A DNA stretch of 64,000 nucleotides from Cryptomeria japonica (Eukaryota > Streptophyta > Pinopsida > Cupressales > Cupressaceae), in assembly GCF_030272615.1 (NCBI RefSeq), contig NC_081408.1, positions 610,211,673-610,275,672 on the forward strand. The letters are read 5' to 3'. Made by a program: the position numbers and the translations under genes. Below, piece after piece: positions 1-12,180 of the stretch (positions are counted from its first letter, which is position 1; every line of letters starts with the position of its first letter). The notes under the pieces are model-generated. The model saw only the letters and a program-made list of their open reading frames with translations, did not search any database and was not told where the DNA came from.

Positions 1-359
1 AACTCTCTCTGTAACCTGCAAAGGATCAAGATCAGCAATTCTGAAGGGGAACAACCTATGCTCATGCACTTCTTGGAAAACAAGAAACCTAACTAATATT
101 TACATTGTTACAATAAGAGGCAACTGATGCTTTTTCCTCTGTCAAAGAGGAACCTTTTGAAGGAGCCGATTCCCCTCATACCATTGTTACATTCACCATC
201 TAGCTGCAATGGTTGAAATCTCTTATCTTGGTGCATCATCTCCTTTCATTTTTAAGCATTTCTCTCTTCCCTTTACCTCTGCAAGTTTTTAGGATAGGCT
301 TAGGAGTAAGTTTTGAAGTGTTGAGTTGCTTCAACACCTGCACCTGGATTAAGAACGAA

Positions 360-1675
360 GCCGGCCTTCTCCAGAGATTCAACCCCTTGCGCAAGGTCCC
401 ACACTTCGGGGTTTTTTCCATGTTTCACAAGGTTGTTGAGTTGATAGCTCAACAAGGGTGCGAGTTTTTGTGATAACAGTGCCATTGGCACTAGCACTCT
501 CATGCTCACTAGGTGGTTCATAGTCATCATCAATTTCAAGTGCAGAAAAGTGGGAAGTGGAAGCATCCAACTCAATATGCTCTAGCTTGATACCCTACTT
601 CTTTCTCTCCCCTTCTTCGTAGGCACTTTCTTTGTGTGTAAGGAGCCACAAGTTTGAATGCACAAACACCAAGTCCTTCGCCTTCTTTGAGTGTACTCTA
701 TTGCGCTTTATTGAGTGGATGGAGTATGTGCTCCAATTCCTCCCAAATGACGATGAACTAGCAACTAATCAAGACAAAATTAGAGAGTTAAGAGACAAAA
801 TTTAAAAATTTGATGATAAAATTGAAATATAAATAAAACTTCAAAGAAAAAAGATTTATTTTCTGTAAAACTTACTTGCAATAAAATTTTGATCACATGA
901 GGTTGTAGGTGTGTATGATTCTCCATGGAACTACCACCAACTATAAGCATCGACCATATAACTATCCTAAAGAGCATCAAGACCAAAATCGTTTGTGCTT
1001 GCAAAACCCATGAACACAGCTCTCGTTGCATCCCACATGTCACAATTACCAAAGACTCTATGAAGTGTTGCCTTGTACCCTTGAGAAACTTTGGGATCTC
1101 TATGTGGGGGAACTCTTGTGCCAACAAAAAGGAGTTGCGAACTATAATATTTGGGAATCAAAGCAAAGGCAAGGATATGCAACGGAGTGATCATTTTGTT
1201 CCATCTCTGTACCATGATTTGATGTAGCTTTTTGAAAAAAAAATCTTTAGGATCTTTCTCTTTTGCATTTATGATGACTTTCATCTTCTCAATCATTGAG
1301 TCAATGCCATCAAATACCTCACCCAAACAGGGCCTATCCATGATAGTATAACAGATCATGCTCAATATGGGCTCAATGAAATTGAGGCAGCACAATCCCA
1401 CCAAATGTCTTCTAGGATCATTTACATAACCCATGTTGCCCTTGCAGTGCTAGATTGCCTCCATATGGACCAATTTGGGCTGATTACCATGTTAGACAGT
1501 GCCTCACAAACCTTCAGAAGTTGTCTCAACACAATTGTGTTGGAGGCAAAACATATCTTAGTCACCTATTTCAAAATCAAAATAAAATAAAGCTTACAAA
1601 AATAAAACATATTTATTATTTAACTTACCTTCAACATCTCAAATCTCGAGAATGTACTAAATATGCCTTGTGAAA
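360..1675 (-). pseudogene. hAT transposase remnant, C-terminal half
   Basis: Minus-strand decayed coding sequence of a plant hAT transposase. The clearest block (967-1434) reads through IEPILSMICYTIMDRPC, then KMITPLHILAFALIPKYYS, a signature of the plant hAT group with DUF659 and a C-terminal dimerisation domain. The dimerisation region continues at about 590-720 (KAKDLVFVHSNLWLL), followed by an acidic tail to about 360. A probable 63-bp intron lies at 1566-1628, between AAG/GTAAG and AATAG/GTGAC. Stops and frameshifts show it is dead. The upstream half is at 13422-14440, on the far side of the Athila-like insertion. Element ends and terminal inverted repeats were not identified. Confidence 0.8.
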
Positions 1676-2915
1676 TGATGAGCTGAAATGATAGCTCTTT
1701 TTGTGTTCATATCTGTTATGTTTTCCATGGTCCAAATTGCATAATTGGACAAATGTCAAGGGTATAGGATGTGTTTGTTAGATAATCTTCCTAGAAGTTT
1801 TGATCCTATGCATGTTGGACATTAACTAAACTTTGTATTGTTTTGGTTAATATATTCTTGTAGCTATGCGAATTATTATGATAACTTCATATGTGGATGA
1901 ATGAATGTTATGGTTGATAGAAAATGGATGTGTATGTGTTTTTGTGCGCTAACTCATGACGCAGGAATTATTAAGTAGCAGCAGAAGCGGTCAAACCATG
2001 CCAGAAAGGAGGATCGTGCCATTCAAGTCATTAAAGGTTAAGTCGAGGCGGTTGGAAGCATTGAAGACAATAAGGGAAGTTGGTAACTAAGTGGCTAAAG
2101 GATAGCGGAGCAGTTCAAGAATTTATTTATGACTGTCCTCAGTGAACGGCAATCTAGCAGGAACTGTTGTGCTATATTCTTGGTCTTATAATGATAAAAG
2201 TCCCACGATCTCTATGGTTGACTCTTTCCTCTTTCTTTGTTGCAATAAAAACTTCCGCCTATTCTTCTGGGCATGGTCTGGGTAGTTAGTAGTCTGTTGT
2301 AATTTTCATATAAATAAAGTTCTAAACCTCCTCGCGGGGGTAGATGAAGTTTTAGAGAAATAGACAGAATTTTCCATAGACTGTAACAGTTTTGGGATGA
2401 TAAATAAAGTGGTGTTTTGAACATATAAGGCTATTTGAGTTATGGACATGCTCATCCAAGGGGACCCACTTGGTGAGCAATCCTGTGTATTTGTTACGTT
2501 AATTTTCTTTTACTATAGTTGTTGTTCTAGCATTTGACTATTCTTTCAGCCACTGGAACCAGAACCTATGACTGTTCCTACAACCAAGACAAACAGAGTA
2601 GTTCATGTTTGTTAGCTTTGAATATTAGTGATAGTTAGTTGCTTGAATTACCTTTTAGCATTAAGATTTTCTGTAGCATTCTAGTCATTACATTTCTGTA
2701 TGTTTATTTCAGTAATTTCATTTGTTGCAGTAGAATAGAATGGCTTTTATTGGAACTTAGTGCACAAACTGTGTTGGCCCATTTCAAGTAATACGTCCCT
2801 GGGTTGACAAGTAAATGGAACCTCAGCCATAGAAATGATAGCTATTCGGGATAGACGTCCAATCCCTGAGTTTAGGTTTTAAGCCGAGTTATTGTTTTAA
2901 TTGGGAAGGTCAACA
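1676..2915 (+). repeat. 5' LTR of the Athila-like element
   Basis: A direct repeat of 12181-13421, recognisable over its full length, for example the shared blocks around 'ctctttttgtgttcatat' and 'acctcctcgcggggg'. It begins with TG and ends with CA. A TATA-like TATAAATA at 2309-2316 would place the transcription start about 30 bp downstream. No ORF of interest is inside. Confidence 0.93.
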
Positions 2916-2919
2916 TTTT

Positions 2920-2940
2920 TGGTGCCATTGTCGGGGATGG
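2920..2940 (+). other. Primer-binding site, tRNA-Asp type
   Basis: Starts 4 bp after the 5' LTR. The sequence tggtgccattgtcgggga matches the 3' end of plant tRNA-Asp (complement TGGCGCCGTTGCCGGGGA) at 15 of 18 positions, with the three differences being C/T or G/A. Use of tRNA-Asp is typical of Athila-type elements. Confidence 0.85.
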
Positions 2941-3041
2941 TGCCAAACTAAGAACCTGTCATAGCCATGAGCTTTCAGTTTTCAATTATTTAGTGTTTTG
3001 GTAGTTTAAGATAAGTTGTTCAATAATTTCTCGGAATCTGC

Positions 3042-4890
3042 ATGTATAGAAGAAGAAGAGATGCCCGTGGCAAATTTCTTCCTAATCACCCTGATATTAG
3101 AGAGCTCAACCCCTATAAAGCACCAGATGTAAATCTTTTTGCTGCACTTTATCAAGCCCCAGATAATTTGTACTATCCTGCATTCGAACTTCCAGAAAAC
3201 GGCCTTCATTTTCTTTTTGGACCACCTGAAGAGGATCACTACCCTTTAGTTGTTTACCAAGGACCAATGGCGGGACGTGGAGGTGGAGGTAATCCACCAA
3301 GAGGTGGAGGTAATCCTCCAGGAGGGGGCAATCCACCTGTTAATCCAATATTTGAATTTCCCATCTCTAATCTGCATGACAATGCTAACCTCAAGAACAT
3401 CCCAACTTCTTCTTTGCCTAAGTTCTATGGGCTAGTTATAAAGGACCCAGACACTTTGTTGTTCCAATTTGACGTCCACTGTAGGAGCTATGATTACACT
3501 ACAAATGCCCATAGACTTAAAATATTCCCAACTACTTTGAAAGAGTTTGTCCCGAGATGCCATATGAGCTTAGGGAATAGCTCAATAGACACATGGGATG
3601 AGATGAAACGATTGTTTCTTGAGAAATATAAGGATTATTGTAGAGGAACCGACTGCCATGGGGATGATATCTTTAGGATGACATAAAAGGAGAATGAGAG
3701 TCTAGAAGACTATCTTGAGAGATTTCTATTTTGTGTCAAGAAGTCTAAACACAGTACTTTAAATGAAGAATCTCTCAAGTTGATATTTCTAAGGGGTATC
3801 AGTGATGAATGCATGGATGCTCTAGACCTTATGGGAGGAGGAGATATTACTCAATCATCATGGAATGAAATCAGCCAAATTTGTCTAAAATACTACAAGG
3901 CCACTACCAAGAAGAATAGGTGTTATAGGCCTGGAATGTCTTCATCAACGGCAGGCAGTGGAGTTTCCCGTATGGAACTAAGCCACCTTTTGAAGGATTT
4001 CAAGGAAGATATTATAAACAATATGGCCACTCAATTGGACACACTTCAAGCCAAGAAGAATCATGAAGAAGCTAAAGCAATGCTTGCAAAATTTTGTCCT
4101 TACTGTAGGAAAAAGAAGGACTGCAGATGTAAGTTAGTTGTCAATCTTGATAATCACCATGTTCTTGAGTTCAAGCCAGTACATGGAGATGATGAACAGC
4201 TATTCTATGTTGCTCAAAGAAGGTCATGGGCCCCAAGACAAGGTATGCCTCCTGATCCATTATCTTTGCTGGTTCTTATGGGAATTCTTATACACTGAAT
4301 AATCAATGGCAACCTCCATATGCTCAAAACTTTGGAAATTTTCCAACTCAATCTTGGTATAATCCCCAAAGTTCGTGGTCAAATTATTCCAATCCTTCAT
4401 CCCAATGGCAGCAGCCACAAGGAAACTGGTCTCAACCTCTAGGGTCATGGCAGCCTCCATGTGGAAATTGGCACCCAACTTCTCAATGTAGAGGGGGCCA
4501 GCAGTGGTCAAATCAACCTCCTAGCTACCTGCAACCACCACAACAACCTGCTATAATGCCACCCCCTGCTCCTAATGCTACTCCACCTAAAGCTACTCAG
4601 CTGCCATCTCAACCTGTACCAAATCCAAATAGTAAACCCCAGCCACAACAACAAGTATATTCTGCTGACCCTAACCAGTACCTTGCATATTCTCTTAATA
4701 TAAGTGATATTCATCTTAGATCAGGGACTACTTTGCCTAATCCATCTTCTCTAGTCATTACTGAAGTACCATCAGAGCAAGCAGTATCAGATAACCCACC
4801 AAATCAGCCAGCTCAGTCTACCCAAGCTCAACAGCCTATAAGTATGCCTTCAGTGAATAAAACACCTCCATTTCCTACGATCATTGTTTT
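3042..4890 (+). pseudogene. Athila-like gag (broken)
   Basis: Capsid/nucleocapsid precursor of the element. The first 214 codons (3042-3686) hold a charged N-terminus (MYRRRRDARGKF), a GGGGNPP-type glycine/proline repeat near residues 80-105, and the gag core starting LPKFYGL. A single in-frame TAA at 3684-3686 interrupts it, and the same frame resumes (ENESLEDYLERF) to about 4298. There it includes a Cys-rich segment (CPYCRKKKDCRC). After a frameshift near 4262 the Gln/Pro/Trp-rich tail (NQWQPPYAQNF onward) continues to about 4890, where unrelated-looking sequence begins. The start was chosen as the first Met of the conserved reading frame about 100 bp after the primer site. Confidence 0.85.
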
Positions 4891-4892
4891 AG

Positions 4893-5400
4893 CATCCGAA
4901 CCTGGTTCCGGAGATTGGAAGATATGTTTGTTTTATTGTCAATCGAGTGCCAGCTCTTATCGAGAAGATTCCCTTCTCATCGTGTGGGGATGGGCTTCCG
5001 GGGGGTTAATACCTTTAAATGCCCCAACACAATACAAGGGATGGCTTTCAGTTGACCCTTCCTTCCGAAGGCACAACATCACATCCTTGACCAAATCTCT
5101 CCATCCAAAGGCAGGCCTTGAAACATCAGCCATTTTCGAAGTCACTCGAGCTAAGTCTGCCCCAACACTAAGTCACTTCCAAACAATCGGGTGCGTGCTT
5201 AAAAGCCATAATGGCAGGTTGACCTCCGATGAATCGCCCTAGAAGCTACAGGATGAGTTACATAGTTCGTCTCCGGCACATTCGGTCATTCTCCCCTTTG
5301 GGCCTTAGGGATATCCGCCCGCATCTTATAGTAGTAATAGAAACTCTCAGGCGCTAGCTTTATTTCTCGAAGTTGGGGCCCCAAGCTCTGGAACTGGGTC
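4893..5400. other. Unassigned block interrupting the gag-protease junction
   Basis: About 500 bp of visibly more GC-rich sequence with no resemblance to gag or protease. Athila coding resumes only around 5460-5620 (NPLFQAIKDVPICSK, then KKPGRKKKDPQ). The 228-aa ORF at 4556-5242 runs from gag tail into this block and is not a natural protein over its second half. I see no clear target duplication. It could be captured host, organellar or other repeat sequence; I do not recognise it. Confidence 0.4.
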
Positions 5401-5559
5401 AAGGTCTTCAAGGAGAGGGACTTAGTAAAGAAAGATTACAAGTTAAGGAGACTGAGCAAAGTGAAGATGTAACTTTTGATCTCATTGATCAGCTGAAACA
5501 CGTGTTAAGAATCCATTGTTTCAAGCTATCAAGGATGTTCCCATCTGTAGTAAGGTCAA

Positions 5560-6075
5560 TAAGGAGGCATGCTTGAAGAAACCTGGTAGAAAAAAGAAGG
5601 ATCCACAAACAGTTCATGTGATGGGACAACTAAGGTTACAATACCTAAGTACTCTGATCCAGGTAGCCCTATTGAGGGAATAGTCATTAATGGTACTCAG
5701 ATTAAGAATGCTCTAATAGATCTAGGAGCAGCCATTAATGTCATGACTAAGGACATCATGCAGCAACTTAACATAACCAGTCTTCAACCTACTCTCATAG
5801 TCCTGCAGCTTGCTGATAGCTCTACTGTCTGACCCGATGGTATGGTAGAAGATGTTGTAGTTACTTTGGATTCTTGGGAATATCCAGCAGATTTCATGAT
5901 ATTATCTCCTAAGGCCACATTGGGAGGATATCCAGTCATCTTAGGAAGGCCTTGGCTTGCTACAACTGATGCATGCATTGGGTGTCAGTCAAGAGATATG
6001 ACCATTTCGGATGGGAATTCCACTAAGAAATTAGCTCTTTATTCACCTACACAACCTCAGTTAGACCAAGAATAG
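5560..6075 (+). pseudogene. Athila-like aspartic protease region
   Basis: The retroviral-type aspartic protease that cleaves the polyprotein. The frame reads GIVINGTQIKNALIDLGA, where DLGA sits at the catalytic D-[ST]-G position. Athila proteases commonly have a DLGA variant, so this need not be a loss. It then reads INVMTKDIMQQLN, a stop near 5830, and the flap/C-terminal part with ILGRPWLATTDA. An ORF resumes at 5842. A short linker (VREEIEEEVNF) leads on to the reverse transcriptase. Confidence 0.85.
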
Positions 6076-6454
6076 GTCATGTGGTCTGATGTGAGGGAAG
6101 AGATAGAAGAGGAAGTTAACTTTGTTTGTCACCTCATGATGATAAATAGAGAACCATTCATACAACTTCAAGATGACGATCGAGTGCTTTCCAATATTAT
6201 AGAAAACCATCATGGCTCAAAACACCAGTCGTGGGAGTCATCTTCATGTATCTTGCACTCAATGTTCCTGCCTCCCTCCTCATCAGAATTTCCTGCAGCC
6301 ACAAATATATTGCATACTTTGTTAACACAGGAGGTCCACACTTCTTCTCTCATTGAAGCAACTCAGATCGACCTAACCACCAAGGTAGAAGTTGCTCCAA
6401 ACAAGTATTTAAATATTAATAATTAGCTTACGGAGGCATAGAAGGCAACCTTGA

Positions 6455-8000
6455 TTGATCTACTTCAGCGTCATAAGCATGCTTTTGCATGGGACTACCA
6501 TCTCCATGAGGGGGTTAGATCCTAAGTTGTGTATCCATAGGATATATATCAAGGAAGAATGCAAACCAATTAGACAGTCACAAAGGAGAATTAATCCAGC
6601 CTTAAGGGAAATAGTTAAAGAGGAATTACAAAAATTGTTAAATGCTGGATTTATTTATCCTATATCAGATAGCCAGTGGATATCACCTCTAGTTATAGTT
6701 CCTAAAAAAGGGAGGTAAATGGCGAGTTTGTGTGGATTACAAGAAACTCAACTCAGCAACTAAAAAGGATCATTTTCCATTACCCTTTGTAGATCAAGTG
6801 TTAGATTCCCTGGCAGGGAAATAGTATTTTTCATTTTTGGATGGATTCAGTGGTTACAATCAAATTAGAATTGCCCTAGAAGATCAGGGAAAGACCACAT
6901 TCACTTGCCCTTGGGTGACATATGCTTACTCTGTTCTTCCATTTGGGTTATGCAATGCTCCAGCTACCTTCCAAAGAGCTGTCATTAGCATATTCTCAGA
7001 CATTTCAAATGATTGCATGGAGATAAAAATGGATGATTTTACTACTTATGGTTCAGAGTTTGAAGAGGCATTGGATAATTTGAAGAAAGTACTACAGAGA
7101 TGTGAAGATTACAGTCTGCCCCTGAATAGTGAGAAATGTTTTATGATGATGCAGGAAGGAATAGTTTTGGGACATCATATTTCTAAGGTTGGTATTCAGG
7201 TTGATCCAGCAAAGATAGAGGTCATTCTTAACCTTCCTATTCCAACCAAGCAAAAGGATGTTAGAAGTTTTCTTGGACATGCTAGGTATTATAGAAGGTT
7301 AATCAAGGACTTTAGTAAGATAGCAGGGCCTTTATATTATCTCTTGTCCAAAGATGCTGAGTTTGATTGGACCCCAGCATGTGATGAAGCTTTCCTGAAG
7401 CTTAAAAAAACATTGACTCGGCTGCCAGTTCTCAAGGGCCCAAATTGGTCATTGCCCTTCCACATTCACACGGATGCATCGGACTATGCTATAGGTGCGG
7501 TTCTAGAACAGAAAGAGGGTAATTTAGAAAATGCAATTTATTTCATCAGCAAGAATTTACAAGGGCCAAAACTCAATTACACCGTTACAAAAAAGGAGAT
7601 GTTGGCAGTAATATATGCACTTAATAAGTTCAGGCATTATATCACAGGATATCAGATTTTTGTTCATACAGATCATATAGCAATACGTTATCTTATGAAC
7701 AAGTCTTCCATCACATGAAGATTGGCCAGATGGTTGTTGCTGATGCAGGAGTTTGATATCATGGTTGTTGATAAACTAGGGAAAGCCAATGTAGTGGCAG
7801 ATTATCTTTCTAGGCTTCAGCTACAGGACATTCCTACAGCAATAGACGATTCCTTCCCAGATGAACACTTGTTCTTGATAAATGTACAAAGTCCTCGGTA
7901 TGCTGATATAGCAAATTATTTGGCTGCTAACAAGATTCCTTCTCACTTCTCTCCAAAAGAGAGAAGACTCTTGGTTGAGAAAAGTTTCAATTTCTCTTGG
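6455..8000 (+). pseudogene. Athila-like reverse transcriptase and RNase H
   Basis: RNA-dependent DNA polymerase with C-terminal RNase H. RT motifs in order: the LNAGFIYPISDSQWISPLVI block, KKGGKWRVCVDYKKLN after a 1-bp frameshift near 6715, an in-frame TAG near 6825, then FLDGFSGYNQI, LPFGLCNAPATFQRA and the catalytic box EIKMDDFTTYG. The thumb/connection follows (GHHISKVGIQVDPAKIE, FLGHARYYRRLIKDFS). RNase H shows HIHTDASDYAIGAVLEQ and TKKEMLAVIYALNKFRHY. A TGA at 7716-7718 breaks the frame, which resumes at 7722 (KLGKANVVADYLSRL). The catalytic Asp pair is kept, but the residue before MDD is Lys where hydrophobic residues are usual. Confidence 0.92.
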
Positions 8001-9253
8001 ATTGCAGACTGTCTATTTTACACAGGACCAAATCAAATCCTACGAAGGTGCGTTAGAGAGGATGAAACCTATGATATTCTTCACGCTTGCCATGATGAGC
8101 CATGTGGAGGACGTTTTGCTGCAAAGAGGACATTTTGCTGCCAAGAGCACAGCAATCAAAATTCTTAAAGCATGATACTATTGGCCAACCTTACATAAAG
8201 ATGTAGCTAAATACACTAGAAAATGTGATAGGTGTCAAGGATGGGTAAGCCTACCAAATCTAATGGGATGCCATTGTATCCACAAGTAGTGGTTACACCA
8301 TTTGACAAATGGGGATTAGACTTTGTAGGGCCAATTGACCCTCCTTCCAATGGAAGATCCTGCATCCTAGTATGCCTGATTATGTCACAAAACGGGTGGA
8401 AGCAAAAGCAATGAAGCATGCTCGAGATAACAAGGTAGTTGAATTCCTCTATGAAGAAATCTTTAAAAGATATGGAGTGCCTAGAGAAATTGTTATAGAT
8501 CAAGGGCCACAATTTACCTCCACATTAATCACAACTTTGGTCAATGAGTATAATATCAAGCATAGGAAGTCTACCCCATACCATCCTCAAGCAAATGGTC
8601 AAGTACAAGTCACCAACAAGGAGTTGGAGGCTATTCTAACAAAGACAGTAGCTCTACATAGGAAAGATTGGTCAAGCAGGTTGACAAAAGCTATTTGGGC
8701 GTATAGAACTACATGGAAAACAACTATTGGTTTTACTCCTTTTGAAATGGTGTATGGGAAGCTAGCCATGATGCCCATTGAGTTTTAACATAAAACTCTT
8801 AGGACAGATTTGCAGCTGAATATGAATCTATCTAAGGCACAACAAGCTCGCATCATGCAACTGAATGCCATGGATGAGATAAGGAAGATGGCCCTCCAGC
8901 ATACAGAAGTTGTTCAAAATCAGCATACTAAGTGGCATGATAGGTACATTAAAGAAAAAAAATTCAAGCCTGGAGATTGGACACTTCTATATGATTCTCG
9001 GTATAAGGATTCAATGGGGAAGTGGCAGACTCGTTGGCTGGGTCCATATGAAATTGTTGAAATCTTTCAAAATGGAGCAATTCAGTTAGCAACTATAGAT
9101 CCTTTTCAATTTAAGCTTCTGGTCAATGGTCACAAACTACGCTTGTATCACAAACCTACCACTAGAGAGGAATTCCAACAGCAGTTTGGCATCCAACCAC
9201 ATGCCGCATTTCCTACAGCTCATGTAGGGGGACTCTCTATCCCAAACCCTTGA
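8000..9253 (+). pseudogene. Athila-like integrase
   Basis: Integrase that would insert the cDNA copy. The N-terminal HHCC finger is around 8080-8240 (HACHDEPCGGRF then a disrupted part). The core reads KWGLDFVGPIDPPSNGRS, then after a shift KRYGVPREIVIDQGPQFTS and YHPQANGQVQVTNKELE. The two catalytic Asp are present, while the usual Glu position of the DDE triad is Gln (NGQVQ for NGQVE). A TAA at 8786-8788 is followed by the C-terminal domain (KPGDWTLLYDSRYKD, RWLGPYEIVEIF) ending at 9253. Dead by several criteria. Confidence 0.9.
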
Positions 9254-9549
9254 ACCACTCTTTGCATGCAGCCATAATAAATATTCCCACCTCTTTTGGG
9301 AATGCCTTTCTCCATCAATAAATTCTCCATTTTCACGTCATCCCATATCTTTTCCACCTCATTTCACTTCACTTCACCTCACCCCACTCCACTTCATCAT
9401 TAAGTGACTCTTCCGTTGCTGTATTAATTCGTATGATTTCAAGTATGCATATCATCCATTATTCTTAAACATGCATTTATTTATTCTTTATGTTGTTATT
9501 GTATGTGATTCGCATAGTTAATTTTGACACGCAAGGTCCTTTTCCACGT

Positions 9550-9580
9550 CACCTTAGGTTGGGGGCGGGGGGGGCGGTGG
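9550..9580 (+). other. Internal polypurine-like tract between integrase and third ORF
   Basis: A G-rich run begins taggttgggggcgg and continues to about 9578. Its first bases match the polypurine tract beside the 3' LTR (taggttggggggc). It lies in the roughly 650-bp non-coding gap after integrase, where an extra plus-strand priming site would sit. Role is inferred only. Confidence 0.5.
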
Positions 9581-9917
9581 GTGTTATTAAATGTGAGTTT
9601 GCAAGTTTACGGAACCCTGATTGTGTGTCTTGTCCATGTCACTTAAGTTCGTTTTGTTAATTCTCTTTTTAAATTTTGGAATCATTTCAAAATGAGTTAA
9701 GAACTGATGTGACAGTCCGTAGCAATTTATACTTGAAAATCTTTTCCAAGCGTGTTTCTCCTGCCGCCATTCTTATTGCATGGTACTGTGGGATAACTTG
9801 CAATAAAGATTTGTAATGAACACGGAAAAGGCTGTAGGATATGGCAATGTGAATTGAGAGTGCTCCAACATTCTGTTTTTTTAGCATTTTGACAGGAACT
9901 TCTATGTTTAAGCGAAC

Positions 9918-12166
9918 ATGGGAGGTGCGCCCATCCGCCATGAACCTATTGTAAATGATGCTTTGCTACAAGATCAATTGTGTGAACCTTACTTTCAGAA
10001 TTGCGGGTGGTTGGATTGTTTCTTGAAGTTAACAGATTTTAATGAGAAAATAGCGCAAAAGTTCACACAGACATTCAACAATGGTAAAGCTACGGTTAAG
10101 GGGCTACGATTTGTGGCCACGTAAGAGAAAATATCAGAAGTTACAGGGTTGCCGAGAGATGGGGAATTGTTTCCTGAAACTAAATATGCTTGAAGCGCAT
10201 GCGCAAAATTTACTCGTCCAAAAGATGGACCTCGTTGTGGACAAGCAAGGGGTAAGGAGAACATCTCTCCCAGAGACATGGCAGCTAGCAGCACAGCATT
10301 TGATGAAGTATCTAACATGTGAGGGCAGATATTCTAATTTGCAGTCCATTCATTTCAAGTTATTAAGTCATTTACGGCATGGGCAGAGAATGAATGTGCC
10401 AAATATTTTGTATAACCTTCTCTCTATTAGTGTTGAAGAAACACGGAGAGGTAGCTCGCGGTTTGTAAGTCATCATGGTTTAATTAAGTTGTTGGTGGAG
10501 CGGTCTTTGAGGGATGTTTCCCAAATGACCTAGGGGGAATTTGAAGACATTAGAAGGTTCGGGGAAAATGATGCCCCTATTACAGGAGAAGTTCCAGCTC
10601 AAGAAGGGGCCACCGACGGAGCCTCATCATATAGGGCTCCCATGACTACAAATCCTCTTGCTACTGAAGCCGTTCCATCAGCCACAGGAGAGATCTCAAG
10701 TGAACCAAGTGTCGAGCCTTCATCAACTCCAATTTAGACTAGAGTTGTGGCCTGTAAGGAGAAGGACAAAGTAAAGCAAATTGTGGCAAAAAGAATTGAT
10801 GGGAAGCAAAATGTGGCACAAGCTACTCCTGCGGCCAAGAAAAGGAAAGTAGAGAAAGATGATTCTCCTGCAGCTGACCCTCCTGCAGCCACAAAGGAAC
10901 CATCATTAAGGAGGAGTCATAGGATTAGACAAAGGCTGTCAACAAGAAAAAGTAAGGAAGCAATCACTTATGTTGCGTTGCCTGAGCGAGAGCAAGGCAA
11001 TCAACCGAAAACTCAACCGCAGAAGGGTCAAGGTTCTGAAAGATTAAGAAACCTAGCTAATATTGCAAAGCAATTAACAGAAACAAGTGGCGAGGGTCTG
11101 AAACCCCAGGTAACTGCTCATAGGCCTCCCTCTTCTATTACCAGTCTATCTGCTACTCTTTCATTTTATAGAGAATGGGAAATAGAGAAAGCTAGAATGC
11201 AGGAGATAATTGACAAACAGAAAAAGGAAATTGAGGAGAAAGATAGACAAATTGTTGAATTGCAAACCAAAGTAGATACTATGGTAGAAATGATTCCTGA
11301 ATTGATGCAATGTAGGGCTCCACCAAAGATTTATGCTTTGTATTTAAAAGAACAGCATTTGTGTTTCAAGCTAACACGCATTGTTAGAGACTTAAGTCCC
11401 TCTTTGGAGACCCCACAAGAATTTTATCATGCTTATCAAATTTCTCCTACAGCCATTAGAAATTTACTGTGTGAGTTGTATTTGCACAATTATGTTGTTT
11501 CTTTTGATACTAAATGGAACCCTCTGTTATACATTGGAGATATTCATTTTAAGGGTGTTAATGTCTTGGATACAAAATGAAATCAGCATGGGGGAACAAT
11601 ATAGGGCACACTAGGATATGGAGCTTAATCTTCCACTATCGCTTAGGGCTGAGGCCAAAAATCCACAATTATTGTACTATGATTGGCAAAAATTGTTGTA
11701 CCAATTTGAGAATAAAAGCCGAAATCTGCCACTCAAGGAGGAGGCATCAGAAGAATATGAAAATATGATTGGGAACGAAGGACAAATTGTAGTTGGACAT
11801 TTGGCCTAGCGATGGAATAGCCTTCCTGAAGAACTTAAACAGGCTGAGGCCAATTCCTTGCCTAATTATTATGCAGCAATACAAAGAGCCCCCAAATATA
11901 TTCATTTGGGCAGAACAAAAGAGAACAATTGGTTACCTCTAATCTTTCAACCGCCCATTCTCATGTGGCCACTCATAGGATGCAAGGCTAATGATAAGCC
12001 ATATGATGAATCAGCAAAAGAAGCCAGGTGGACCAGATTGGAGAAAATGAAAGGGTTCTATTGGAACTTAACTGCAAGAGGCACTAGACAAGATACCATT
12101 GGTGATTTCAGAATTAGTGCCCGCGTGAGGAATTTTCCTATCGTTGGAGGACCAGCAAGAAGCTAG
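9918..12166 (+). pseudogene. Third ORF in the env position (Athila-like ORF3)
   Basis: Broken coding region between integrase and the 3' LTR. The N-terminal part (from MGGAPIRHEPIVNDALL) contains GLRFVAT, a stop, then EKISEVTGLPRDGELFPE. After shifts come residues related to IHFKLLSHLRHGQRMNVP. The longest intact part is 277 codons (10747-11580): a Lys-rich, likely nuclear segment (AAKKRKVEKDD, LRRSHRIRQR) followed by a coiled coil (about residues 135-180, EWEIEKARMQEIIDKQ). The end (11618-12166) reads YYDWQKLLYQFENKSR and MKGFYWNLTARGTRQD. I see no signal peptide or membrane segment that would support an envelope protein. Function unknown. Confidence 0.7.
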
Positions 12167-12180
12167 GTTGGGGGGCAAAA
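12164..12180 (+). other. Polypurine tract
   Basis: Purine-rich run ggttggggggcaaaa immediately before the TG of the 3' LTR. This is the plus-strand primer for reverse transcription and fixes the LTR start. Confidence 0.9.

Noticed and set aside
10747-11580. 277-codon ORF as a host nuclear protein gene
   Set aside because: It lies between integrase and the 3' LTR of a complete retrotransposon, so it is the element's third ORF.
9918-12166. Retroviral-type envelope protein
   Set aside because: Only the position fits; no signal peptide, cleavage site or transmembrane segment is visible, and the coiled-coil and basic regions suggest otherwise.
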